Source: Solibacillus silvestris (GTDB lineage Bacteria > Bacillota > Bacilli > Bacillales_A > Planococcaceae). Taken from it: a DNA stretch of 64,000 bases. The notes beneath the pieces are model-generated. The model was not told the DNA's origin. It did not search any database and saw only the letters and a list, made by a program, of their open reading frames with translations. Position numbers and translations under genes: made by a program. The stretch is taken from the NCBI GenBank assembly GCA_001586195.1, contig CP014609.1:1834001-1898000 (forward strand), in the 5' to 3' direction. This document shows, one piece after another, positions 9,106 to 17,887 of the stretch; positions within the stretch are counted from its first letter, which is position 1; each line of letters begins with the position of its first letter.

Positions 9106-9789
9106 ATGAATATTAAACATGTTACGATGTATGCGTCTAACTTCGATGCAACAAAACAATTTTATTTAAATAAGTTCCAATTCCCTCTAATATCAGAAGA
9201 CTCGGACCGCTTTACAATGAATGTTGGAAAAACAACGGTCACTTTCATTGAGGCTTCCTTGAACGAAAAACCATTTTATCATTTTGCTTTCGATATCCCG
9301 TCAAATCAATTTGAAGAAGCGAAAATATGGGCAAAAGAAAAAGTAACATTATCAAAAAATCAAGGTGATGATGAAGTTTACTTTGAAGGAATTGATGCGA
9401 AGTCCATCTATTTTGAAGATCCGGCCGGTAATATTGTCGAATTTATTTGTCGCCTTTCAGATGCAAAACAAAGTACAGCACCGTTTTCGGCTTCATCCCT
9501 CCAAAAGATGTCGGAGATGAGTATTGTTGTAAAGGATAAGTTAAAATCCGTCTCGGCGTTACATGCAGTTTCTATTTTTGAACGTGATCATAAAGAAGTT
9601 GCGGCTGAAGGTTTAACATTTATGGGGGCACGCAAAGATGCGTCCTATCTTTTATTCGTAAATGAGGGCCGCACATGGTTCTTTTCAAATAAGAATGCTG
9701 AAGTTTTCCCAATGGAGGTATTATTATCGGATGGAGTATTGGTTAAAATTGATGAAAATCTGGAATTGGTGAGTTCGAATCGTGGATGA
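9106..9789 (+). CDS. VOC-family (glyoxalase/dioxygenase-like) protein
   Basis: A 227-residue protein whose first ~125 residues are one vicinal-oxygen-chelate domain: HVTMYASNFDATKQFYLNKF, then YFEDPAGNIVEFICR with the usual metal-ligand Glu. The second half is a degenerate, beta-rich copy without clear metal ligands. RBS GAGAAGG lies 8 bases before ATG. Possible thiol or metal-dependent detoxification, or binding of a small molecule. Divergent from the AraC regulator. Confidence 0.8.
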   Translation: MNIKHVTMYASNFDATKQFYLNKFQFPLISEDSDRFTMNVGKTTVTFIEASLNEKPFYHFAFDIPSNQFEEAKIWAKEKVTLSKNQGDDEVYFEGIDAKSIYFEDPAGNIVEFICRLSDAKQSTAPFSASSLQKMSEMSIVVKDKLKSVSALHAVSIFERDHKEVAAEGLTFMGARKDASYLLFVNEGRTWFFSNKNAEVFPMEVLLSDGVLVKIDENLELVSSNRG

Positions 9790-9805
9790 ATTGCTTGAAA
9801 TCTTT

Positions 9806-9842
9806 TTAAGGAAACGAGCTTGGTTCTACAAGCTCGTTTGGG
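9806..9842. terminator. Hairpin between convergent genes
   Basis: AAACGAGCTTG and CAAGCTCGTTT form a near-perfect stem between the VOC gene and the HIT gene. T-runs are weak on both sides, so termination efficiency is uncertain. Confidence 0.5.
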
Positions 9843-9876
9843 TAATCAGAACAACATAAAGCACTAGCATAATTAC

Positions 9877-10287
9877 TTATTTAATATCTGTTTCCCTTTT
9901 ATTCGCCTCACTTTTAAACATATACCTTATACCTTTACCTGCAAGCGGTTCATCTGCATACCTTGGTAATACATGAAGATGAGAATGAAATATATGCTGG
10001 CCCCCAATTTCTCCACAATTCCATCCGAGATTATATCCTTGAGGTTGATACATTTCATCCAAGTAGTTTTTTACATCTTGAAGAAGTGCATAGGTTGCAT
10101 TCCATTCTTCTACTGTTAAGTCAAATGGAGTTGCTCTATGTACTATTGGTATAATGACGCCAGAACCTTCAAGACGAATTCCTTTCTGTTGTGCCTGTTC
10201 CAACTGCAGAAACATACAGTATTCATTTCTTAAAATAAGTTTTTGAGTTGGTTCTAATTCTAGATTACAAAATATACAATCTTTCAT
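9877..10287 (-). CDS. HIT-family hydrolase
   Basis: A 136-residue histidine-triad protein. The nucleotide-binding triad is H101-S-H103-L-H105 in GGQHIFHSHLHVLPRY. CIFC near the N-terminus resembles half of the zinc site in HIT enzymes. These hydrolyse nucleotide phosphoramidates or dinucleoside polyphosphates in the cytoplasm. RBS AGGAAGAG lies before ATG. Monocistronic as far as can be seen. Confidence 0.88.
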   Translation of the reverse strand: MKDCIFCNLELEPTQKLILRNEYCMFLQLEQAQQKGIRLEGSGVIIPIVHRATPFDLTVEEWNATYALLQDVKNYLDEMYQPQGYNLGWNCGEIGGQHIFHSHLHVLPRYADEPLAGKGIRYMFKSEANKRETDIK

Positions 10288-10349
10288 TCAGATTCTCTTC
10301 CTGACAATAATTATTATTTTACGGTTTTCATTTAAATAAACAGTCGGCC

Positions 10350-10907
10350 TTAATTCTTTTCCTGTTCAATAAATAGTACATTGTTTTGTCTAGCTATTCG
10401 ATAGATTTCGCTTTTATCTTCCTGTAGGAAATGGTCGTTCAAAGGAATTCGAATAGAATTGCCGTCTTTTGATATAAAATTGTATTCTTCGTATTTACCC
10501 GTGTCGTCGACATAATATTCAAGCGCTACTTCCTTGATTTCAGTCCATTGAAACGATTTTCCATCAAACAAATTATGCGAAACTACTTTTTCTTTTCCTA
10601 TATATGTATAGCTTAAAACCGATAAATAAAAAACAAAGATCCCGCATGCAATAAAAACAATTAATAGGCTATATGTGAATTTGTTTTGTTTGATCAACGG
10701 GATAATGAATCCAATAAATAATAATAAACATGCAGCCACAACTAGGTTGAAATTTAAACCATTCGGAAAAAGTACGATTGCTGAAGAATCATACAAAAAT
10801 GTTTGGACATAGAAAACAGGAAAGATTAGCCTAACGAAAGGTAAACTGATAATTGTTAATCCAGCAAGTACTAATAAAAGTAGCCGCGGCGAGTAATTGG
10901 TCGTAAT
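10350..10907 (-). CDS. Membrane protein of unknown function, probable ATT start
   Basis: The frame has a TTG at 10796 (148 residues) with no ribosome site. In the same frame the protein continues upstream for 37 codons (NYSPRLLLLVLAGLTIISL, clearly another TM helix) to an ATT preceded by AGGGGGG at ideal spacing, and then a stop. There is no ATG, GTG or TTG in that extension. With it the protein has four hydrophobic segments followed by a soluble beta domain containing WTEIKEVALEYYVDD. Either ATT is the start codon, as in infC, or an ATG to ATT mutation has silenced the gene. Confidence 0.55.
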   Translation of the reverse strand: MTTNYSPRLLLLVLAGLTIISLPFVRLIFPVFYVQTFLYDSSAIVLFPNGLNFNLVVAACLLLFIGFIIPLIKQNKFTYSLLIVFIACGIFVFYLSVLSYTYIGKEKVVSHNLFDGKSFQWTEIKEVALEYYVDDTGKYEEYNFISKDGNSIRIPLNDHFLQEDKSEIYRIARQNNVLFIEQEKN

Positions 10908-11018
10908 TTTAATCCCCCCTAATAGTTAATGAAATATATTAGAAATTATAACAAGGAACCGTGCGCCTTCATTTAAATATGCCTAAAAGAATATTATCTT
11001 CAATATCCCTTATTTTAA

Positions 11019-11056
11019 TGAAAAAGGGCGTGATACTAAAATAGAATCACGCCCTT
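11019..11056 (-). terminator. Terminator-like hairpin
   Basis: AAGGGCGTGAT and ATCACGCCCTT arms are followed on the minus strand by TTTCATT. It would serve the small gene ending at 11218. The rest of the 300-bp gap (10908-11217) shows nothing else. Confidence 0.65.
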
Positions 11057-11217
11057 AATTTATCTGGCATTTTTTAGGGAATTAAAATAACTGTGTAAAC
11101 ACTTTTTGAATGCTGAATTGTAAAGTTCTTATAGGTTTAAAGGTAATTGCGTGTAATAGGTTAACTGTGATAGCTGTATGCTGCCAGTCATCTCGCCTTC
11201 CCCTGCATTTTGTACAA

Positions 11218-11427
11218 TTAAGTATTAAAACGATGTAAAAAGTAAGCTACTCCCACAAAAATGAGTAGCATCATCGTTACCTTAATTAATGACACCTGCT
11301 CTATTAGCGGCGTATGTGTTGAGCGGTCCCCTGAAAAGATGGACCACCAGCTCGGATCTGGATATTCATGTGATATCCCGATCCAAATCAAAAAAAATAA
11401 CATAACTATTAACCAATAAATTTTCAT
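11218..11427 (-). CDS. Small membrane protein, unknown
   Basis: 69 residues with two hydrophobic segments (MKIYWLIVMLFFLIWIGI and VTMMLLIFVGVAYFL) around a polar loop PDPSWWSIFSGDRSTHTP. The ATG at 11427 has AGGTGG 5 bases upstream, better than the GTG at 11436. I do not recognise the family. Confidence 0.6.
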   Translation of the reverse strand: MKIYWLIVMLFFLIWIGISHEYPDPSWWSIFSGDRSTHTPLIEQVSLIKVTMMLLIFVGVAYFLHRFNT

Positions 11428-11474
11428 TTCAACCACCTATATATCCTTCTATAAAAGAATTCTAAGTTTGCTTA

Positions 11475-11515
11475 AAATAAAAGCACATTCCTTGTTATAC
11501 GAATGCGCTTTTAGG
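11475..11515 (-). terminator. Terminator of the GntR/ABC operon
   Basis: AAAAGCGCATTC and GAATGTGCTTTT arms are followed by ATTTTA on the minus strand, downstream of the permease gene. Confidence 0.7.
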
Positions 11516-11693
11516 TGAAAAATGCTATATAAATAACAAATGCATTATTATTATGAGAATAATGTTCCAACTAAAATCACCTATTAAATCTTGTAGGCCG
11601 CCACCATGTTTACTTACATCCGGCTTTCTCTATAATTCCAGAGCGCTTATCGTAATTAAAGAATCGCGCATGTACATTGAGGAATATAACTGC

Positions 11694-12299
11694 TTAGAAC
11701 GCCTTTCGCTGGTAAATAACTGAAGTAATCATCCAAGAAGAAACATATAAAATCAAGATAATAATGATTGCTACGGTATATAAAGAATGCATGGATAAAC
11801 TGCCAATAATATCAGTTACTGCTGTTAAACGTTCAGCAACATTTAATACAATAGCCGGTCCAACACTCCCTAATAGAAGAAAACCAATAATTACTCCCGG
11901 AAAAATATAACCGGGCTTAAATATATAAAATAATGGAAAGGTAATTGAAGCAAATATTAAGAACAACCCACTGCCCATTAAAATATCCGCCATCGTAAAT
12001 GGTTTATTGAAGGCAAGAAATGCTATACTTGTCAATCCGATTGCTGAAATCATATAAACAATAGCGCCCAGATAACGTGATGCGATAATTTCCATACGTG
12101 TATACGGCAATGAATTTAATAGTATATTTGTCTCTACTTTTTCATCATAAACATAAGTATTAAAAGGAATAATAAGACTCGCAATTAGATAAGTCAAAAC
12201 TGGTTGTATGTCCATAATGATAAAGAAAAAGATTAAAGGAATAAAGGTAAATAGCTGCTTTTTCTGCAATATGACATCACGTCTGATTAAATTAAACAT
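11694..12299 (-). CDS. ABC-2 type transporter permease
   Basis: 201 residues with six hydrophobic helices and the N-terminal pattern MFNLIRRDVILQKKQLFTF found in small ABC-2 permeases of the YtrC/YhcI type; the loop DEKVETNILLNSLPYTRMEI is the usual coupling region. The start overlaps the stop of the ATPase gene, and AAAGGACG lies upstream. Third gene of a GntR-ATPase-permease operon. Such operons respond to cell-wall antibiotics in B. subtilis (ytrABCDEF); here only one permease is present. Confidence 0.85.
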   Translation of the reverse strand: MFNLIRRDVILQKKQLFTFIPLIFFFIIMDIQPVLTYLIASLIIPFNTYVYDEKVETNILLNSLPYTRMEIIASRYLGAIVYMISAIGLTSIAFLAFNKPFTMADILMGSGLFLIFASITFPLFYIFKPGYIFPGVIIGFLLLGSVGPAIVLNVAERLTAVTDIIGSLSMHSLYTVAIIIILILYVSSWMITSVIYQRKAF

Positions 12300-13158
12300 G
12301 GTGTACCCGTCCTTTCAAGTAATACATGATATCTTCCAGTGAGGCACGATCAATGACAACTGCATCTCCGAAAGTATTGTTTACTGCTTTAATATTATCT
12401 GTTAATGCTTCAAACCCTGTTGTAGCGCGGTGGACATGCACAAAGGCTTTTTCAGTATCTCTATCCAGCAGTTCCAATCTTCCTTTAACGAGCGCATAGT
12501 TTTCAGCTACTTCATGAATAGACTGATTAAAAATTAAATTACCACTCTGTATTAAAGCGATATAATCGGCGATTCGATCTAAATCAGTTGTAATGTGTGT
12601 AGAGAAGAAAATAGTGCGATTACCATCGATCATTAATTCTTGTAAGAGAACCATCAGTTCACGTCTGAAAATGGGATCTAGCCCCGCTGTTGGCTCATCC
12701 ATAATTATCAGCTCCGCATTATGAGAGAGTGCGATTGCTAATGATGCCTTCATTTGCATCCCTTTTGAGAAAGTTTTGATTGCTTTATTAAGCGGTAATT
12801 CAAATTGATCAATATATTGATTAAATACTGTATCATCCCAGTTTTTATATGCTGGTTTTACTATACGCTTAATATCTTTTAGATTCAGCCCTTCAAAAAA
12901 AACATTGCCATCATATACAAATCCAATTCGATCTTTGATCGCCTTCTCATGCGTCTTGTAGTCCAGTCCAAAAAGTTTAACTTCACCTGCATCCGGTTTT
13001 AATAGGTTCATCATCATTTTTATAGTAGTAGATTTCCCGGCTCCATTCGCACCAATAAACCCTGTAACAAATCCTTGCTTCACTTGTAAATCGATATTAT
13101 TAACGGAAAAGCCTTTAAATTTTTTCGAGACATTTACTAATTCAATTACATTCTCCAC
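12292..13158 (-). CDS. ABC transporter ATP-binding protein
   Basis: An ATPase of about 288 residues. Walker A GANGAGKST, signature FSKGMQMKASLAIAL, Walker B IIMDEPTAGLDP and the H-loop STHIT are present, and the ~70-residue C-terminal extension is typical of two-component drug exporters. I prefer the GTG at 13158, which has GAGGAG 8 bases upstream; the ATG at 13173 lacks a ribosome site. It sits between the GntR regulator and the permease with overlapping ends, so the three are one transcript. Confidence 0.88.
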   Translation of the reverse strand: MENVIELVNVSKKFKGFSVNNIDLQVKQGFVTGFIGANGAGKSTTIKMMMNLLKPDAGEVKLFGLDYKTHEKAIKDRIGFVYDGNVFFEGLNLKDIKRIVKPAYKNWDDTVFNQYIDQFELPLNKAIKTFSKGMQMKASLAIALSHNAELIIMDEPTAGLDPIFRRELMVLLQELMIDGNRTIFFSTHITTDLDRIADYIALIQSGNLIFNQSIHEVAENYALVKGRLELLDRDTEKAFVHVHRATTGFEALTDNIKAVNNTFGDAVVIDRASLEDIMYYLKGRVHHV

Positions 13159-13162
13159 TTTT

Positions 13163-13534
13163 TCACTCCTCATATAAAATTTTTAGTAATTGCTGTAGTT
13201 CATCAAGTGATAGCCCCATTTCTCTGCTATTCGTTATAACAGCACTCAGTTGCTCCTCAATGACCTTCAGCTTCTTCTCTCTCATGACCTCTATATTTTG
13301 CTCTGCGACAAAAGAGCCTTTTCCGACAATTGAATAAATAAAGCCTGCCTTCTCCAATTCCTCATATGCACGTTTTGTCGTAATAACACTAATTTGCAGA
13401 TCCTTTGCAAGACTACGCATGGAAGGTATTGCTGCCCCCTCCTTTAATTCACCTGATAAAATAAATGATTTCATCTGATTTGTAATTTGTTCATAGATTG
13501 GCTCCTTTGAACTATTGGAAATTATGATTTGCAT
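13163..13534 (-). CDS. GntR-family repressor, YtrA type
   Basis: 123 residues: a winged helix-turn-helix (EQITNQMKSFILSGELKEGAAIPSMRSLAKDL) followed by a short ~50-residue dimerisation tail, which is the size and form of the YtrA subfamily. GAAGAGG lies upstream of ATG. It heads the ABC operon and probably represses it; a TGTATATA/TATATACA inverted repeat lies 60 bases upstream. Confidence 0.88.
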   Translation of the reverse strand: MQIIISNSSKEPIYEQITNQMKSFILSGELKEGAAIPSMRSLAKDLQISVITTKRAYEELEKAGFIYSIVGKGSFVAEQNIEVMREKKLKVIEEQLSAVITNSREMGLSLDELQQLLKILYEE

Positions 13535-13593
13535 GCAAAAAACCTCTTCTTTATTTTATTGGAACAGACTTAAAAGAATAATATCCATTATAA

Positions 13594-13612
13594 TGTATAT
13601 ATACTATATACA
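13594..13612. promoter_or_regulatory. Candidate operator for the YtrA-type repressor
   Basis: An inverted repeat with arms TGTATATA and TATATACA and a 3-bp centre, directly upstream of a minus-strand TATAAT (13588-13593 region). Extra TGTATATA-like half sites follow at 13611-13622. Position and dyad fit autoregulation by the GntR protein. Confidence 0.55.
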
Positions 13613-13680
13613 CATTATATACACAATTACAAATTCTTACAACCACTTTTTTAAAAACGATAAATTTATTTTAAAAATGA

Positions 13681-13722
13681 AAAAAGCATGTTTTGAAAAA
13701 TGATGTTCAAAACATACTCTTT
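13681..13722 (-). terminator. Terminator of the kinase-fold gene
   Basis: ATGTTTTGAA and TTCAAAACAT arms are followed on the minus strand by GCTTTTTT. Confidence 0.75.
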
Positions 13723-13803
13723 AAAGATTTTATTTAAGATGCTTTTATTTCCCTTATACTGTAAACTCATCAACTAAAATTAAGTATTGTACATATGCCC
13801 TTT

Positions 13804-14412
13804 TCAATAATCTTTCCCACAAGAAACACAACGGTTATGCGTGTCAACTTCTCCATACATCCGAAGTTCCTTTTCAATATTACATACACGACATTTTTCA
13901 AAGCGGATTTGCGGGAGTTTACCGGCTTCAGCCAATATAACCCATTGTTCTTCATATAATTTTTTAGTCATACCATAGTCAATTAAAACAAGGTGCCCCT
14001 CTTCATCCAAACCGTAATTTCCACTATCCTTAAAATCAAAGCCATCCAATTCATGATCGATTACATGGAGTGCAGCTTTTAAATCTTCCGTTATTCTTGA
14101 ATCCGTCTCCAAATCAATATCGTATGAGCAGTGATTGTTTAAAGGAAGTTGCTCATAAAAAGGCTGAATGACATATTTATCATTCATAAAAAGAATGGCC
14201 GCGATATGCTTTTCTAACCCCTTCATTCCCAACGTTTGATACATTTCATATTCATTTTTACTTTGAGCATATCCAATAGGATGCAAAAAGGTTTTAATTA
14301 CAAGGTTTTCAAAGCGATAAACTTTTCTTGTTGAGCCGATTCCAATCATCTCAGCTTGTTTAAGGAAATCTTCTATGTGTTCTACTACTGTGGAAATATT
14401 CATTTTCTTCAT
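13804..14412 (-). CDS. Small kinase-fold protein with C-terminal zinc ribbon
   Basis: About 202 residues. The N-terminal part looks like a minimal protein-kinase fold: glycine loop IGIGSTRKVYRF, lysine in VIKTF, and a DFKDSGNYGL...LVLIDYGM stretch in place of the HxDxxxxN and DFG motifs. The last 45 residues hold CRVCNIEKEL and CVSCGKDY, a four-cysteine zinc ribbon. ATG 14412 or ATG 14403 are both possible; the latter is better placed behind GGGGATG. The target is unknown. The HRD-like motif is degenerate, so activity is uncertain. Confidence 0.65.
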   Translation of the reverse strand: MKKMNISTVVEHIEDFLKQAEMIGIGSTRKVYRFENLVIKTFLHPIGYAQSKNEYEMYQTLGMKGLEKHIAAILFMNDKYVIQPFYEQLPLNNHCSYDIDLETDSRITEDLKAALHVIDHELDGFDFKDSGNYGLDEEGHLVLIDYGMTKKLYEEQWVILAEAGKLPQIRFEKCRVCNIEKELRMYGEVDTHNRCVSCGKDY

Positions 14413-14468
14413 CCCCGAATCATCTATGTATTTATTTCTCGTGCAGCTGCTTCTAAAGGTTGGATCTA

Positions 14469-15008
14469 TTATCCTTCATACCAGCCTTCATCGAATTCGA
14501 GATTTAATGCTTTACCTAAACGAATCCCAAATTCAATAAATCCTCTCCCCCTTGCTGTAATAATATTTCCATCCTGTACTACGAGATCATCACAGTATTT
14601 TTCTTTATCAAAAACACATAATTTTTCGATAGCTTCCATTGGTAACCCAACAGTATATTTCTTTCCTGTCAGCAAACCTGCTTTTGCCAATAGATACGGT
14701 GAACTCGAAATACTTGCAACGATTGTCTCTTTCGTAACGGCTAGCTTTAAAAATTCAAATAATATTTCTTCATTAAGAAGCGTTTTAATATCCAAACACC
14801 CCGGCATCACGATACTATCAATTTCCTCAATGTTAATTTCCCTAATTGTTGTGTCAGCTACACACGTTAATCCAGACTCACCTCTTATGGAGTGATTATC
14901 CAACCCTACAGTAACCATGGTCTTGTTTCCTTGCATTAAAATAGACAACGCTATACTTAATTCATATTCACTGAATTGCGGATACAAAATTACTGCTGTT
15001 TTTTTCAC
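14469..15008 (-). CDS. DJ-1/PfpI-family protein lacking the usual cysteine
   Basis: 179 residues of the DJ-1/PfpI fold: VILYPQFSEYELS at the N-terminus, DSIVMPGC, and the elbow VASISSSPYLLAKAGLLTGKKYT. Family members have Cys at the elbow (ICxGP); here the aligned position is Ser101, so classical glutathione-independent glyoxalase/deglycase chemistry is doubtful. GTG start with AAGGAGG 8 bases upstream. The gene lies 56 bp upstream of the kinase-fold gene on the same strand. Confidence 0.8.
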   Translation of the reverse strand: MKKTAVILYPQFSEYELSIALSILMQGNKTMVTVGLDNHSIRGESGLTCVADTTIREINIEEIDSIVMPGCLDIKTLLNEEILFEFLKLAVTKETIVASISSSPYLLAKAGLLTGKKYTVGLPMEAIEKLCVFDKEKYCDDLVVQDGNIITARGRGFIEFGIRLGKALNLEFDEGWYEG

Positions 15009-15149
15009 AATCGCTGCCTCCTTATTTCCGACCCGTTTTTATAGAACCGCCCGTATTGTTTCGTTTGTTGTATGCTATTATTTCGGCATCACCACTTAAC
15101 ATATATAAACATTATTAATGAAATTATGGAAACTGAAATAGCTTAATAA

Positions 15150-15186
15150 AAAATAAGCGCTAATTCTTTAAAAAGAATAGCGCATG
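15150..15186 (-). terminator. Terminator of the NTF2-like gene
   Basis: GCGCTATTCTTT and AGAATTAGCGC arms precede TTATTTTTTAT on the minus strand. Confidence 0.8.
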
Positions 15187-15190
15187 AAAA

Positions 15191-15556
15191 CTATCCAGAA
15201 ATTTTTGTTCCCTGATGAAAATGCATCTTCCACTGTCCATCGACAAATTTCCAAATCGAACTCCGTAATGAATGCTGTTTGTTTACCTCATTATAAATCC
15301 GATACGTTGCTAGAACGATTTCTTCAGACAATAAATGTATTTCAAAGTCACTCATTGTCATTTGTACGATTCCAAGAGTCGCTTCGCTAATCTCCTCATC
15401 TTTGTACAATACTTTCCCTGAGCTTCCAAATTCAAAAAAATTGTCAGCAAGTAAGTTCGTTAACTCCTCTTTTGATGTCCGTATTTCAGGTACCAACAAT
15501 TTGTTTTCTAGTTGAAATAACTGTTTTTCCAATGCTGACTTTTTTTCCACTTTCAA
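15191..15556 (-). CDS. NTF2-like (DUF4440) protein
   Basis: 121 residues of the SnoaL/DUF4440 type: an N-terminal helix pair with LLADNFFEFGSSGKVLYKDE and the closing strand IWKFVDGQWKMHFHQGT, which is the family's hallmark ending. TTG start with AAAAGGTGAA directly upstream. It may bind or isomerise a small molecule; function unknown. It follows the acetyltransferase gene by 38 bp on the same strand, probably in one transcript. Confidence 0.8.
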   Translation of the reverse strand: MKVEKKSALEKQLFQLENKLLVPEIRTSKEELTNLLADNFFEFGSSGKVLYKDEEISEATLGIVQMTMSDFEIHLLSEEIVLATYRIYNEVNKQHSLRSSIWKFVDGQWKMHFHQGTKISG

Positions 15557-15594
15557 TTCACCTTTTCTGTACTTGGAAATGTAAATCGCTTATC

Positions 15595-16374
15595 TTAAAC
15601 AGGAATAGTAGGTGATTGGCAACCATATGAGTATGCAAGACAATTGAAACCAGCCTTCTCAAGAATAGGTTTACTCATTGGACTGGCATCAACTGTGAGG
15701 AAAGAGTACCCCTTCTCATAAGCTTTTTGTGCACGAACTGCCAATAGTTTTGAATAATAACCATTGCCTCGGAATCCTGGAAGCGTTGATCCACCCCATA
15801 AGCTGGCAAAGGATGAATTATTCTCTAAGTACATCCAAGCAGCACTTACAAGCTGGCCGTCGTCATAAACCCCATAAATATAGAGCGAGTCAGGATTATT
15901 TTGTTTGTCTCTCCAAAGTCTTTCTCCAAGCTCTGCATGAGAACCATTCCAGATAGCATCTTCTAGCGCAATAACATCATGGATGCCTTGTTCATCCGTT
16001 ATTTCCTTTACTACATGTAAATCGAAATTTGTAAGGAAAGGATGACTTCCCGATAATTTCATGACCATCAATGCTTCTGGATTATCGATCGTAAATCCTT
16101 CTTGTTTAAGTATTTCAGTCAAATTATCAGGTTTGTCATAGCTGTACACTTTCCATTCAAAACTCTGCTTAAGGTTACCGAAATAAGTTAACTCATTTCG
16201 AATCACTTCCCTAGCAGAACTTTCATTTACATTAGAACTTAAAATAAATCCGCTTTCGTTATATTTTGAAATATGACGAACAACATGGTCGGTTTCTTCT
16301 CTTCTAAAACCTGGTGTTACAGCTTCTTGGCGTAGTTCTTTATGAAAAAGTGCAATGCATTCGTTTTTATCCAT
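15595..16374 (-). CDS. GNAT-family N-acetyltransferase
   Basis: 259 residues with the GNAT core in the C-terminal half. The acetyl-CoA loop is FRGNGYYSKLLAVRAQ (motif A) and the closing strand is DASPMSKPILEKAGF (motif B). The N-terminal ~130 residues form a second, degenerate acetyltransferase-like domain. AAAGGAA lies 8 bases before ATG. Substrate unknown. Confidence 0.85.
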   Translation of the reverse strand: MDKNECIALFHKELRQEAVTPGFRREETDHVVRHISKYNESGFILSSNVNESSAREVIRNELTYFGNLKQSFEWKVYSYDKPDNLTEILKQEGFTIDNPEALMVMKLSGSHPFLTNFDLHVVKEITDEQGIHDVIALEDAIWNGSHAELGERLWRDKQNNPDSLYIYGVYDDGQLVSAAWMYLENNSSFASLWGGSTLPGFRGNGYYSKLLAVRAQKAYEKGYSFLTVDASPMSKPILEKAGFNCLAYSYGCQSPTIPV

Positions 16375-16463
16375 AGCCGAGTTCCTTTCAACACATCAAA
16401 GATTTTTATTGAAAAAAATTGAATAACTTATAAATATAGTAAACTAATTATACATGTTTTTGT

Positions 16464-17726
16464 TTAATCTTCCTCAATTTCTTCGGCAAATTTATTGATC
16501 CTTTCTAACATTGGCGGATGAGTATAGCGGAACCATTTGACAAGTGCTGGCGGGTTAACTTCACTAAGTCCGGCTTTCGTCAACTGTTGAAATGATGAGA
16601 CCGCTGCCTCAGGATTTTCTACAAGTTCAATTGCAAATTCATCAGCCCGGATTTCCTGATACCGTGAAATCGCATTGGATAATGGGCTTGAGAAGAAAAC
16701 GAGAAATGATGAAATCAATAAAAACAACGGCAAGGAGTTCATATTGCCCATATCTTTAATTTTCAAAACTGGTCCATAACGTCGTATCATCCAAGGCATA
16801 ATCTTTGCGATTAGCCATAGTCCAATAAGTGTCATAAATAAATAGACCGCGATGTTTATATAGATATCCTTCAGCAAGTAATGACCCATCTCGTGTGCCA
16901 TGATAAAGAGGATTTCATCATCCGTTAATCGGTTTAATGTCGTATCCCATAGCACTATCCGGGAATTTTCACCGATCCCTGTTACATAGGCATTTAAAGC
17001 ATTCGTTTTCTCCGACATATTCACTTCATACACATGTTCAGATGGAATATTCGCCTGCTCTGCAAGAGAAAGAATTTTCGTCTCTAACGCTTTATCTTTT
17101 AATGGTGAGAAATCATTGTAGATCGGGTCGATCACGACAGGCTGAATGAACATGAGGAAAATTGAAAACGGCACAGTTAAAGCCCATGCATAGAGCCACC
17201 ATTTTTTCGGGCTTTTTCTGATGAGCCAATAAAGCACCGCTACCATGATTACCGACATTCCTAACTCAAGCCAAAAATCAATTACATTTTCCCGCATCCA
17301 TGATGAAAAGATCTGCGTACTGATGCCATAGCTTTTGCTCAGCGTATAGCGGAAATAGTCCAGTGGGAATTGGATGATGAAAAGTAGCAAGGACAGGAAA
17401 AACAGATACATCGAAGTTCTGAAAAGAGACCATTTAAATTGTTCAGAACTCCAACTTTCGAACAAACGTGAAATACCCATAATCAAAATAAAGAAATAAA
17501 GAAGCCATTCCAACGGCGTTGAAATAAAGAACAGGAAATTCCTTACTTTTGATAACTCTTCACTTAATAACAACTCGTGCGTTGTAAGAAAAGTGCTTGG
17601 ATCTCCAGCCGTTCCTTGAAGAGCGGCTGGAATCCCACTATTTTGTCCATGGAAAAAATACAAATACATTGCGACAACATAAAGCCCAAATGCAAAAACA
17701 GCCAGTAAACCCCATTTTTTTGTCAT
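16464..17726 (-). CDS. M48-family membrane metalloprotease (Ste24/CAAX type)
   Basis: 420 residues with about seven TM helices. The zinc motif HEMGH is near residue 278 in IMAHEMGHYLLKD, and the third ligand is in IRADEFAIELV about 75 residues later. The segment EKTNALNAYVTGIGENSRIVLWDTTL is diagnostic of M48A. It acts in the membrane, cutting proteins or membrane-bound peptides; in Bacillales such proteins are linked to membrane quality control. AGAAGG lies just before ATG. Confidence 0.9.
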   Translation of the reverse strand: MTKKWGLLAVFAFGLYVVAMYLYFFHGQNSGIPAALQGTAGDPSTFLTTHELLLSEELSKVRNFLFFISTPLEWLLYFFILIMGISRLFESWSSEQFKWSLFRTSMYLFFLSLLLFIIQFPLDYFRYTLSKSYGISTQIFSSWMRENVIDFWLELGMSVIMVAVLYWLIRKSPKKWWLYAWALTVPFSIFLMFIQPVVIDPIYNDFSPLKDKALETKILSLAEQANIPSEHVYEVNMSEKTNALNAYVTGIGENSRIVLWDTTLNRLTDDEILFIMAHEMGHYLLKDIYINIAVYLFMTLIGLWLIAKIMPWMIRRYGPVLKIKDMGNMNSLPLFLLISSFLVFFSSPLSNAISRYQEIRADEFAIELVENPEAAVSSFQQLTKAGLSEVNPPALVKWFRYTHPPMLERINKFAEEIEED

Positions 17727-17887
17727 TCCTTCTACACCTCAATTCATTCGTTACCATATCCTATTATTGAAATGCGGAAATCATTTCTGCCAAGTTGGTC
17801 ATACTTCTTTTTTGACGGTTCTATATGTCTTGGAATCTTCATAAATTGGACTCAATCTTAAATTGAATTAACAAGGAGCGCTTAATC

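Noticed and set aside
9963-10154. 63-codon plus-strand ORF
   Set aside because: Antisense to the HIT gene, no ribosome site.
14356-14895. 179-codon plus-strand ORF
   Set aside because: Shadow of the DJ-1 gene and the kinase-fold gene start on the other strand; no ribosome site.
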